This document shows positions 49,220 to 57,321 of a stretch of DNA of 58,701 nt, in pieces. Location: positions 1 through 58,701 of the forward strand of contig CALHKG010000001.1 of the NCBI GenBank assembly GCA_938033875.1. The letters are read 5' to 3'. The stretch's first letter is position 1. Every line of letters begins with the position of its first letter. Below the pieces are notes generated by a model that was not told where the DNA came from, searched no databases, and worked only from the letters and a program-made list of their open reading frames with translations. The position numbers and the translations under genes were made by a program. The DNA is from an uncultured Candidatus Saccharibacteria bacterium (lineage in GTDB: Bacteria > Patescibacteriota > Saccharimonadia > Saccharimonadales > Saccharimonadaceae).

Positions 49220-50842
49220 TTATATTACTCTGTTAACTTCTTCTAATGTAGTTTCGCCGCGAAGAGCCGCTAACACGCCAGCCTGAAGTAGCGTCACCAT
49301 GCCATCTTCTTTTGCAGCCTTCTCAATCGCTTCCGTGTGAACATCCTCAACATCGCCGCGCAAGAATTTCTGAATATTTTCACTCACGACCAGTTGCTCC
49401 ATTACTGGAATTCGCCCCTTATAACCGAATGGCACGTCGTCCGTTGGCACCGCACGCCAAAGCTTAAACGTATCCAAATCTGGGCAATCAACATTCTCCG
49501 GCAAATCCTTCAAGACTTCTTTCACCCACTTGCGAGTCGCCTCATCTGGCTCATATTCTTCCTTGCTATCATCCCACAATCTCCTCACCAGTCGCTGAGC
49601 AATCACCAGCCGAACCGCCGAGCTAAAAATCGGATTTTGCCCAATCATATCGATCATACGACTAAACGCCGCCGCAGTCGAATTGGCGTGAAAACTGGAC
49701 AACACCAAGTGCCCCGTAATTGAAGCCTGAATTGCAGTCTTCGCAGTTTCATTGTCACGAATCTCACCAACCATCACCACATCTGGGTCAAGACGCAAAA
49801 CACTACGTAGCCCATCTGCAAACCTCTGTCCATTTGTCGTATCAATTGGAATCTGAGCAATCCCAGGAATCGTATTTTCTACAGGATCTTCCAATGTAAT
49901 AATCTTTCGATCTGGCGTATTAAGGGCATTAAGAATGCTATATAACGTCGTAGACTTTCCCGAACCAGTTGGACCAACCATCAACAACATCCCACGCGGA
50001 TGAGAAATAACTTCATCGATTTGCTCGCGCTCTTTCTTTGAAATACTCAATAGATCCAAGTTCAACATTGACTCGTCAAAATTAAACAATCGAAGCACCA
50101 GATCCAAACCATACACCGTCATCACGGCTTCCACACGCAAATTCAGCACATGCGATGCGCCATCTCTATGAATTTCCTGCTGCATATGCCCAGATTGAGG
50201 CTCTCTGGAGGCGGTAGAAATATTCGCACGCGACGCCAAAGTTGCCATAATAACTCGATATCTGTCCCTGCTAAGCTCCGCCACCGTGTGCAAGGCTCCG
50301 TCAACACGCATACGAATTCGAATCGACTCACGCTGATTTTCGATGTGAATGTCTGACGCACCCAACAAATCCGCTTGGTCAATCAAATAATTAAACACGT
50401 CATTCGTACCCACGGAAGCCAAAGTCTGAGTAACCTGCGCCAGAGTATCGCTATCGCCCTCCTTAGCAATTTCAATATTGTCGTAAATCACTTTTTTTGG
50501 CGGATCAAACCTAAGCATAATTGACCGAAACGCCGAACCAGAAATTAAGAAGAAGAAGATTCGCTTGCCGTTTTCAACATACTGATCTCGCATCCGCTTC
50601 ATCAACGATTCAGAAGTTTGCGACGTAACACCAAATCGATAAGATTGATCTTCCTCGTTAAAGGCTAACGGAACCAGCCGACCCTTATACATCTCTTCTA
50701 TCGTTAAAACACCCTTAAGCAAAGGTAAAGTCTCTTCAAATTCCCGCCCATCAAGATATTGAAGTCCTAAAATTGACGCTCGACGACGAGTCGCTTCCTC
50801 ATCTTGCTCACGGCGTCGCGCCTGAATTTTATCTTCGTCCAT
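49220..50842 (-). CDS. pilB: type IV pilus assembly ATPase PilB (GspE family)
   Basis: Hexameric ATPase driving pilus extension. The 540-residue protein has an N-terminal GSPII_E domain, then LLMVGPTGSGKSTTLYSIL (Walker A), the Asp box LEDPVENTIPGI, Walker B DPDVVMVGEIRDNETA and the His box ITGHLVLSSFHANST. The tetracysteine zinc site of classical PilB is missing. Pili are known in Saccharibacteria and used for host attachment or DNA uptake. TATAAT ends six bases before the ATG; leaderless. Other pilus genes are outside the window. Confidence 0.92.
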   Translation of the reverse strand: MDEDKIQARRREQDEEATRRRASILGLQYLDGREFEETLPLLKGVLTIEEMYKGRLVPLAFNEEDQSYRFGVTSQTSESLMKRMRDQYVENGKRIFFFLISGSAFRSIMLRFDPPKKVIYDNIEIAKEGDSDTLAQVTQTLASVGTNDVFNYLIDQADLLGASDIHIENQRESIRIRMRVDGALHTVAELSRDRYRVIMATLASRANISTASREPQSGHMQQEIHRDGASHVLNLRVEAVMTVYGLDLVLRLFNFDESMLNLDLLSISKKEREQIDEVISHPRGMLLMVGPTGSGKSTTLYSILNALNTPDRKIITLEDPVENTIPGIAQIPIDTTNGQRFADGLRSVLRLDPDVVMVGEIRDNETAKTAIQASITGHLVLSSFHANSTAAAFSRMIDMIGQNPIFSSAVRLVIAQRLVRRLWDDSKEEYEPDEATRKWVKEVLKDLPENVDCPDLDTFKLWRAVPTDDVPFGYKGRIPVMEQLVVSENIQKFLRGDVEDVHTEAIEKAAKEDGMVTLLQAGVLAALRGETTLEEVNRVI

Positions 50843-50893
50843 ATGAAAATTATACCAAAAAGCTTACGGTTTTACGAGTGATATAATAGTAAT

Positions 50894-51454
50894 ATGAATC
50901 CAGAAATTACTCTGTTAGTCCACAATATTCGCTCAACGCATAATGTTGGGGCAATTTTTCGCACAGCCGAAGGATTTGGCGTGAAGAAGATTATTCTTAG
51001 TGGTTACACGCCATATCCAGAATTGAGTTTATGTAGCAAGGCGCCTGCTTGTGCGCTTGTCGATGGAGAAATTCGATCTGAAGACCCCCGATTGCCACAC
51101 ATTCGCGAAAAAATCACTAGCCAAATTCATAAAACAGCCTTAGGCGCGGAAAGTTTGGTGCCGTTTGAGTTTTATGAAGATATCAATGATTGGATTAAAG
51201 AAAATCAGCGAACAGAAAACTTGCCAATCATCGCGCTGGAGCAATCAAAAGACAGCGTGATGCTACCAGAATTTCAACCGCCTGAAAAATTTGCGCTGCT
51301 ACTCGGAGAAGAAGTCCACGGAATCACGCCAGAGCTTTTGGATAACTGCGATTTCACTGTAGAAATCCCGATGTTTGGCCAAAAAGAATCATTCAACGTG
51401 TCGGTCGCAACAGGAATTGCGCTATTTGGGCTAATCTTCCCTGCCAGAAAATAG
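50894..51454 (+). CDS. TrmH-like SPOUT RNA methyltransferase
   Basis: Ribose 2'-O-methyltransferase of 186 residues. Motif 1 is HNIRSTHNVGAIFRTAEGFGV, motif 2 FALLLGEEVHGI and motif 3 IPMFGQKESFNVSVATGIALFG. It resembles the short TrmH proteins of unknown tRNA target. Extended TATAAT (50882-50887) ends six bases before the ATG; leaderless, divergent from pilB. It is a second SPOUT enzyme besides 11713-12249, without close similarity. Confidence 0.88.
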   Translation: MNPEITLLVHNIRSTHNVGAIFRTAEGFGVKKIILSGYTPYPELSLCSKAPACALVDGEIRSEDPRLPHIREKITSQIHKTALGAESLVPFEFYEDINDWIKENQRTENLPIIALEQSKDSVMLPEFQPPEKFALLLGEEVHGITPELLDNCDFTVEIPMFGQKESFNVSVATGIALFGLIFPARK

Positions 51455-51505
51455 CTCGCCTTGACACTCTCGGTCTCGGCCAGAGCTCTCTTGGCGGGCT
51501 ATTTT
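51448..51505 (+). terminator. terminator after the TrmH-like gene
   Basis: AAATAGC-T-CGCC pairs with GGCG-G-GCTATTT, ending in TTTT. The loop is long (32 bases) and self-complementary. Confidence 0.6.
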
Positions 51506-51537
51506 CATTTGAAGGTAATCTATTTTTATTAGATCGC

Positions 51538-51644
51538 TTGACTTTATTAAATAAATATTGTAGATTTATATATAGCTTTTGCTAGGGATTACCCCAATGC
51601 AAAAGCAGCCCCTTACAGCTCTAGATAGAAAAGAGAGGAGCACC
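51538..51644 (+). promoter_or_regulatory. leader E6 with promoter
   Basis: TTGACT (51538-51543), 17 bases, TAGATT (51561-51566), then the perfect stem GCTTTTGC (51575-51582) with GCAAAAGC (51599-51606), inner GGG/CCC, and GAGAGGAG before the gene. Same stem sequence class as E3 and E5. Confidence 0.6.
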
Positions 51645-51956
51645 ATGTCTAACAGCAGTTTATTCGCCTTCGCTATCATGGGACAAATGCTATTAGTATG
51701 GCTATCGCCCGAACTGGTATCAATTGCGGAAAAGATTGATCGTCGTTTCAACAAGGGCGATAAGCTAAACTTAGGCCTAGCGGCATTAGTGCTTATCTTA
51801 GCTGCATACGTTTATTTCTGGCTGAGGTTTTGGCCAATCATGAACAGCCTTGGCGTTAACCTAGCGTTAGGGTCATTCCAGTTAGGCTCTCTGTATGTCG
51901 CGGCAGCTTGCCTACGCAAGCTGCACGAATCAGACGACAAGTCTATCGCTCTCTAA
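51645..51956 (+). CDS. small membrane protein, 103 aa
   Basis: Family not recognised. It has about three hydrophobic segments (LFAFAIMGQMLLVWL, LGLAALVLILAAYVYFWLRFW, ALGSFQLGSLYVAAACL) separated by a basic amphipathic stretch (EKIDRRFNKGDKLN). The ATG at 51645 follows AGGAG by four bases; the frame opens at 51579 but that part is leader. Monocistronic, between leader E6 and an elaborate 3' structure shared with dnaE. Confidence 0.6.
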   Translation: MSNSSLFAFAIMGQMLLVWLSPELVSIAEKIDRRFNKGDKLNLGLAALVLILAAYVYFWLRFWPIMNSLGVNLALGSFQLGSLYVAAACLRKLHESDDKSIAL

Positions 51957-51997
51957 CGAGAACAGGGCTTTATGCCCGTCTAAGAGGGGCAATAAGC

Positions 51998-52065
51998 CCC
52001 GCTGACATAGTTAGCCCGCCAGAGCAATCAGCTCCGGCTGAGGCCTCTGTCAGCGGGCTAACTAT
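51998..52065. other. long alternative stems between the E6 gene and dnaE
   Basis: ATAGTTAGCCCGC (52007-52019) pairs perfectly with GCGGGCTAACTAT (52053-52065). CCCGCTGACA (51998-52007) can instead pair with TGTCAGCGGG (52048-52057). The hairpin GGGGC-AATAA-GCCCC (51986-52000) precedes them. It reaches the dnaE stop, so it may end both transcripts. Confidence 0.6.
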
Positions 52066-55000
52066 CACTTTAGAACTACACACTCTTCACCTAGAGTGTT
52101 TTTTAATTGGCTTAATAGGTTATCATTAGCATCCACCTTAAACGGCAGACGCATGGCTGATTTTTCTTTCTCGCCCAGCACCAAAACCACGTCAGTCGTG
52201 CCGGCATTCTCACCACAAACAGACTTCATTTTCACCAACCGCGAATGGTCATTCGGATCTTTAATATACACAAATAACTTTGAAGCGGGAATTTCTGGCA
52301 CAACATTAACAGGCGCCGAATGAGTTTTTGGCTGCGGTTTGGCGGCGTCATTCTTCACAGCAGACTTCGGAGAAGCTCCATTTTTCTGATTACGATAAGC
52401 TTCCCGGCGCTCTTTTTTTACAGCAGAGCTAATTTTTGGCGCATCCATTTTACGACCAGTAGACTCATAGCCATTAATATCGTTATCTGTAATCACAATA
52501 ATATCATCGGCAATTAGTTTACTTTCATTGCCCAAATTTCCGTCACGATCTCGAGCTGAATTTTTACCAGAAACTCGAATCACTGCGTCTTGAACCAGCT
52601 TGGCGCCAACTTTCTCATACAGATTTGGAAAGACAATTATTTCGCCCTCGCCGAATTTATCCTCAATTCCCACGAACGCCATTTTCGAACCGCTTTTTGT
52701 GACAATTGTACGAACGGTGCTAATAATTCCCCCGACCGTCATCATCCGACTGTCGTACTCAGGAACTAATTGCGTCAATGGTTGAGTTTGCTCGCTCAAA
52801 TACGTTTCATATCTATCAAGCGGATGCGCCGAGATATACAACCCCAGCAGTTCCCGCTCCCACATCAAGCGCTCTTTATCGTCGTGTTTCACAGGAGCCT
52901 TCTGGAGATGAAGAGTCGATTGGACACTCGCCGCATCATCGCCGCCCAGCATTCCAAACAAATTGGTCTGCCCGCTGGCGGCTTCTTTTTGGAGCTTGGA
53001 CGCAAACGACGTAATAGAATCCAGATTGAAAAGCAAATCAGATCGATCTCCCATATCATCAAACGCACCAGATTTAATAAGCGACTCCCAGGCTTTTCTA
53101 TTGAACTTGCTGGTTGAAACGCGCCTAGCAAAATCCTCAACCGACGTAAACGGCCCATCTTCGCGCGCCCGCAGAACCTCCTCGACCGCACCAACGCCAA
53201 CGCCCTTCACTGCCGACATTCCGAAACGAATTTTATTCTCATTCGGCACCACAGCAAACTCAACGAACGACTCGTTTACATTAGGGCTCAGCACGCTAAT
53301 TCCCATGTGTTTACATTCAGTAATTTCAATTGCCAAACGATCGGTATCATCATGGTCGCTAGTCATAAGTGCCGCCATAAACGCGTCAGGATAATGTGCT
53401 TTCAAATAAGCCGTCCAATAAGCAATCAAACCATAACAAGCGGCGTGCGACTTATTGAAACAATAGTTGGCGAATTCTTCCAGCTGAGTCCAGAAAGTTT
53501 CCGCAATTTCCTTAGTTGCGCCACCAACTTTAACCGCACCCTCGACAAATTCAGGCTTGACCTTTTTCATCAAGTCAATTTTCTTCTTACCAACAGCCTT
53601 ACGCAATGTGTCGGCCTGACCGCCAGTAAATCCACACCATTCCTTAGAAATCTGCATAAACTGTTCCTGATAGACCAAAATTCCGTAAGTATTTTTCAGC
53701 GAGTTTTTCATTCCGGAATGCAAATAAGTTATTTCTTCCTCGCCGTGTTTGCGCCTAATAAAGCTGTCAATAAACTGCATCGGGCCCGGACGATAAAGAG
53801 CCACCATAGCAATAATATCTTCAAACGTAGTCGGCTTCAGTCCGCGCAAATATCGCTTCATTCCCGCCGATTCCAACTGGAACACACCAGTCGTGTCGCC
53901 GCGCTGAAACAGCTCATAGGTCTTTTTGTCATCAAGAGGCAGCTCCGAAAGATTAATCTCTTTCTTGTAAGCTTTTCGGATAATCCTCATGGCGTTATTA
54001 ATAATCGTAAGGTTAGAAAGACCCAAAAAGTCCATCTTCAATAGGCCCAACTCTTCAACTTCGCCCATCGGGAACTGAGTTGCCACCACGCCCTTTTGTG
54101 CCATTTCAAGCGGGATATAATTGACCAACGTATCTGGCGCGATCACCACACCACAAGCATGAACGCCGTGGCTACGAATCGTCCCCTCCAGCTGAATTGC
54201 ATAGTCCAGAACTTCCTTCGCAGTCGGATTATTTTCATATTCATTCCGAAGGTCCGCATCTTCTTTAATACTTACCGACAATGGAATATGCCGCCCCTGG
54301 TTTGGCGGCGGAACTAACTTCGCCAAGCGGTCGCTCTCAGCGTACGGAACTTCCAAAACCCTAGCCACGTCACGCACTGCCATACGGCCAAACATCTTAC
54401 CAAACGTTGCGATATTACTGACGTGATCCTCGCCATATTTTTTCGCACAATATTCAATCACTTCATCGCGACGCGTATCCTGAATATCAACGTCGATGTC
54501 GGGCATAGAAATACGATCAGGATTCAGGAATCGCTCAAACAGTAGTCCATATTTCAGCGGATCAAGATCTGTAATATTCAGCGCATACGCAATAATCGAA
54601 CCAGCCGCACTACCGCGCCCAGGCCCAAAAACAATTCCTTGAGATTTTCCCCAGTTGATAAAATCCTGGACGATCAAGAAATATCCTTCATAGCCCATAT
54701 TTCCCATCACACCAAGCTCCATCTTAGCGCGCTCACGAACCTCATCAGACAGCTTCGGAATAATCTCGTCAGGGTCTAATTTTTCAGCCTCCTCTTTCGA
54801 GGCTCCATTGTAACGCTGCAACAAACCTTGATACGTCAATCTAAGCAGATACGAATGTTCATTCTCGCCATCTGGCAATGGATATTTTGGAATAAGAATT
54901 CGCCCAAGCTCAATTTCAACATCGCAGCGATCGGCTATTTTTTTCGTGTTGCGAATAACTTCAGGAAAATCCTCGCCCCAGTGATCAATAATGTCGCGCG

Positions 55001-55805
55001 GATCCGTCAAGTGAAGCTCAAAATCCTTCAAGCTCATTCGCTTTTCATCGCTAAGATACGATCCCGTCCCAACGCAAAGTAAAATTTCATGCGCGTCTTG
55101 ATATTCGTGCGTCAAATAGTGACCATCACAAGTCACCACCATTTCAATATCAAGCTCTTTTGAAAGCTTAATTAAGCCCTCGTTGATCTTCGCCTGCACG
55201 TCCCAGTGTGTGTTCGACTTCGGGTGTCCGTGATCCTGCAGCTCCAAATAATAACGATCTCCCAAAATCGACTTATACCATTTAGCAATCTCACGAGCAC
55301 GATCATAATAGTCCTCTTTCAGGGCAACACCAATTTCACCACTTGCACAACCACTCAGGACAATCAATCCCTCGTTCAATTCCTCCAAAAGTTCATGGTC
55401 AATTCGCGGCTTATAATACATTCCCTCCAAATTAGCGCGCGTCGACAACTTCATCAAGTTATGGAAGCCCGTATTATTCATAGCAAGTACAGTCAAGTGA
55501 AAACGTTGCTTGTCTTTGCCCGGATCGCGGTCAAATCGAGAACGAGTCGCCACGTAAGTTTCAATTCCGATAATCGGCTTAATTCCAGCTTTCTTGGCAG
55601 TTTTATAGTAGTCCAGAATTCCGCTCATCGTGCCATGATCGGTCACGGCCGCAGCTTCCATTCCAAGCTCTTTAACCTTATCGACTAAGTCATGAATCTT
55701 AGTCAATCCGTCTAACACCGAGTGAAAAGTATGATTATGAAGGTGTACAAAATCCGACGGTTTCAAAGCCGCCGACGATGATTGCGTGTTCGTCCCCTCA
55801 GTCAT
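52065..55805 (-). CDS. dnaE: DNA polymerase III subunit alpha
   Basis: Replicative polymerase of 1246 residues. The N-terminal PHP domain starts FVHLHNHTFHSVLDGLTK. Catalytic aspartates lie in the PDIDVDIQD segment, with the fingers and thumb after it. A helix-hairpin-helix region (KGVGVGAVEEVL) is followed by a C-terminal OB domain (MMTVGGIISTVRTIVTKSG). TATAAT eight bases before the ATG gives it a possible own promoter although it is 19 bases after the upstream gene. It is DnaE1-like; no proofreading exonuclease domain. Confidence 0.96.
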   Translation of the reverse strand: MTEGTNTQSSSAALKPSDFVHLHNHTFHSVLDGLTKIHDLVDKVKELGMEAAAVTDHGTMSGILDYYKTAKKAGIKPIIGIETYVATRSRFDRDPGKDKQRFHLTVLAMNNTGFHNLMKLSTRANLEGMYYKPRIDHELLEELNEGLIVLSGCASGEIGVALKEDYYDRAREIAKWYKSILGDRYYLELQDHGHPKSNTHWDVQAKINEGLIKLSKELDIEMVVTCDGHYLTHEYQDAHEILLCVGTGSYLSDEKRMSLKDFELHLTDPRDIIDHWGEDFPEVIRNTKKIADRCDVEIELGRILIPKYPLPDGENEHSYLLRLTYQGLLQRYNGASKEEAEKLDPDEIIPKLSDEVRERAKMELGVMGNMGYEGYFLIVQDFINWGKSQGIVFGPGRGSAAGSIIAYALNITDLDPLKYGLLFERFLNPDRISMPDIDVDIQDTRRDEVIEYCAKKYGEDHVSNIATFGKMFGRMAVRDVARVLEVPYAESDRLAKLVPPPNQGRHIPLSVSIKEDADLRNEYENNPTAKEVLDYAIQLEGTIRSHGVHACGVVIAPDTLVNYIPLEMAQKGVVATQFPMGEVEELGLLKMDFLGLSNLTIINNAMRIIRKAYKKEINLSELPLDDKKTYELFQRGDTTGVFQLESAGMKRYLRGLKPTTFEDIIAMVALYRPGPMQFIDSFIRRKHGEEEITYLHSGMKNSLKNTYGILVYQEQFMQISKEWCGFTGGQADTLRKAVGKKKIDLMKKVKPEFVEGAVKVGGATKEIAETFWTQLEEFANYCFNKSHAACYGLIAYWTAYLKAHYPDAFMAALMTSDHDDTDRLAIEITECKHMGISVLSPNVNESFVEFAVVPNENKIRFGMSAVKGVGVGAVEEVLRAREDGPFTSVEDFARRVSTSKFNRKAWESLIKSGAFDDMGDRSDLLFNLDSITSFASKLQKEAASGQTNLFGMLGGDDAASVQSTLHLQKAPVKHDDKERLMWERELLGLYISAHPLDRYETYLSEQTQPLTQLVPEYDSRMMTVGGIISTVRTIVTKSGSKMAFVGIEDKFGEGEIIVFPNLYEKVGAKLVQDAVIRVSGKNSARDRDGNLGNESKLIADDIIVITDNDINGYESTGRKMDAPKISSAVKKERREAYRNQKNGASPKSAVKNDAAKPQPKTHSAPVNVVPEIPASKLFVYIKDPNDHSRLVKMKSVCGENAGTTDVVLVLGEKEKSAMRLPFKVDANDNLLSQLKNTLGEECVVLK

Positions 55806-55824
55806 TGATAATAATTATAGCACG

Positions 55825-56121
55825 CTACTGGCGTCGTTGCATCGTCTCAATTAAGTGGTTGATGAAATCAGCCAACGGCGGGAAAATGTCGGCAAATTGT
55901 CCCAAAATCCAAATCAATATTGCAATCAATAACGTCGCACCCAAAGCACTTCCAAGACCAAAGAAAATTCCGCGAACAAAATTCACCCAGTAAACTTGGT
56001 GGCGAGATTTATGAAAATCAAAGAACAAATCCTCCAAAATCGCCTTGCGGGCACCATTTTCGTTATCACGAACGACTTTTTTTGCCAACTTATTTGACTG
56101 TTCTTTGGCTGACTTTTTCAC
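55825..56121 (-). CDS. DUF5665-like membrane protein, 98 aa
   Basis: A charged N-terminal half is followed by one strong hydrophobic segment (FVRGIFFGLGSALGATLLIAIL) whose RGxxxGLGSxxGAT pattern matches DUF5665. A short amphipathic tail follows. Starts at GTG inside the preceding gene (32-base overlap). Function unknown; part of the gatB-galU-dnaE operon. Confidence 0.65.
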   Translation of the reverse strand: MKKSAKEQSNKLAKKVVRDNENGARKAILEDLFFDFHKSRHQVYWVNFVRGIFFGLGSALGATLLIAILIWILGQFADIFPPLADFINHLIETMQRRQ

Positions 56122-56377
56122 TCTTTTTTACCTTCTTCTTTGAGAAAAATTTCGAGAAAAATCCACTTTTTGAAGCGAAGTTTTTGGCTAGTTCCACGCC
56201 AATTGAAACCGTACTTACAATTCCATTTAAGTTAGCAATTCGCTGACTTATCGCCTCCACGTTCTGCTGGGTTTGGCGAATTTGGCGCGTTAATTTGATG
56301 ATAGAAATTGTCATAGCGACCATCATGATGACAAAAATCACCATCAAAACCACTAGAATAATAAGCAATCCGTTCAT
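56090..56377 (-). CDS. single-pass membrane protein, 95 aa
   Basis: An N-terminal helix (GLLIILVVLMVIFVIMMVAM) is followed by a helical domain (residues 30-65, QTQQNVEAISQRIANLNG) and a very basic Lys/Ser-rich tail. It resembles DUF948-like envelope proteins in layout only. Cotranscribed with galU (15 bases downstream). Confidence 0.55.
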   Translation of the reverse strand: MNGLLIILVVLMVIFVIMMVAMTISIIKLTRQIRQTQQNVEAISQRIANLNGIVSTVSIGVELAKNFASKSGFFSKFFSKKKVKKSEKVSQRTVK

Positions 56378-56392
56378 GCTATTTATTATACA

Positions 56393-57286
56393 TTATTTTA
56401 GGCGATCCGTCAGATGAGCACGCAATTTATCGCCGAAGTTAGGATCACGCAGCCCAAAGTCAATCACCGTTTTTAGATATTCCAATTTGTCGCCAGTATC
56501 ATAATAAGTGCCGTTCGTAATCTCTACGCCATAAAAATCAAAACCATCGTCAATCATTTGCTGCATAATTGGCTGAATTGTAAACTCGCCGTTGCCGTCA
56601 AATTCTTCCTTGGCTTTGTCTAGATAGCCGAAAATCTCGCCCGGAAGTAAATAGCTACTGACGCTAGCCAAATCAGAAGGCGCGTTCTCCTTACCTGGCT
56701 TTTCAACGATATTCGTCATTTTTATAACGCCGTCTTTCACTCCTTGACCGTTGATAACTCCATAACGATCAAACTCCGCGTCATCGGTGATTTTCTTACA
56801 TGACAGAACCGCTCCATCTAGGCTTTCTGACGCCTCAATCATCTGCTTGAAACGACTTGGACTAGCCGCAATAAAGTCATCCGCAAACGTGTAAATCACA
56901 GGCTCGTCATGATGAATCAAATGCGAAGCGCAAGCCAAAGGCGTTGCGTTGCCGTACGGACCCTTCTGGCGGATATAAATAAAGTTCGCCATATCAGCTA
57001 AATTCTGCACCGCGTCAATGAACGGTTGTTTTTTAGGACCACCAGCGCGCAAATTAGCCAAAAGTTCCTCATTCGGCTCATCAAAATGGTCCTCAATTGC
57101 CCGCTTATTCGCGCTACCGATAATAATGATATCTTTAATGCCAGCCTCAACTAATTCCTCGACGACATATTGAATAATCGGCTTATCAATCAGCGGCAAC
57201 ATTTCCTTTGGCATGGCTTTGGTTTGTGGCAAAAATCGCGTACCAAAACCGGCAGCGGCGATGATAGCTTTAGTTGGTTTTCTCAT
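56393..57286 (-). CDS. galU: UTP-glucose-1-phosphate uridylyltransferase
   Basis: Makes UDP-glucose for glycans. The 297-residue protein has the nucleotide-binding AAGFGTRFLPQTKAMPKEMLP, the VEELVEAGI block, FADDFI with the metal Asp and VEKPGKENAPSDLAS. AGGAG seven bases before the ATG. Follows gatB by 35 bases. Confidence 0.95.
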   Translation of the reverse strand: MRKPTKAIIAAAGFGTRFLPQTKAMPKEMLPLIDKPIIQYVVEELVEAGIKDIIIIGSANKRAIEDHFDEPNEELLANLRAGGPKKQPFIDAVQNLADMANFIYIRQKGPYGNATPLACASHLIHHDEPVIYTFADDFIAASPSRFKQMIEASESLDGAVLSCKKITDDAEFDRYGVINGQGVKDGVIKMTNIVEKPGKENAPSDLASVSSYLLPGEIFGYLDKAKEEFDGNGEFTIQPIMQQMIDDGFDFYGVEITNGTYYDTGDKLEYLKTVIDFGLRDPNFGDKLRAHLTDRLK

Positions 57287-57321
57287 ATTTCAGCTCCTAT
57301 TCCCTATTGTTTTCAGCAATT

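Noticed and set aside
53307..54044. 245-codon plus-strand frame antisense to dnaE
   Set aside because: Covers the catalytic core of dnaE; composition typical of an antisense shadow.
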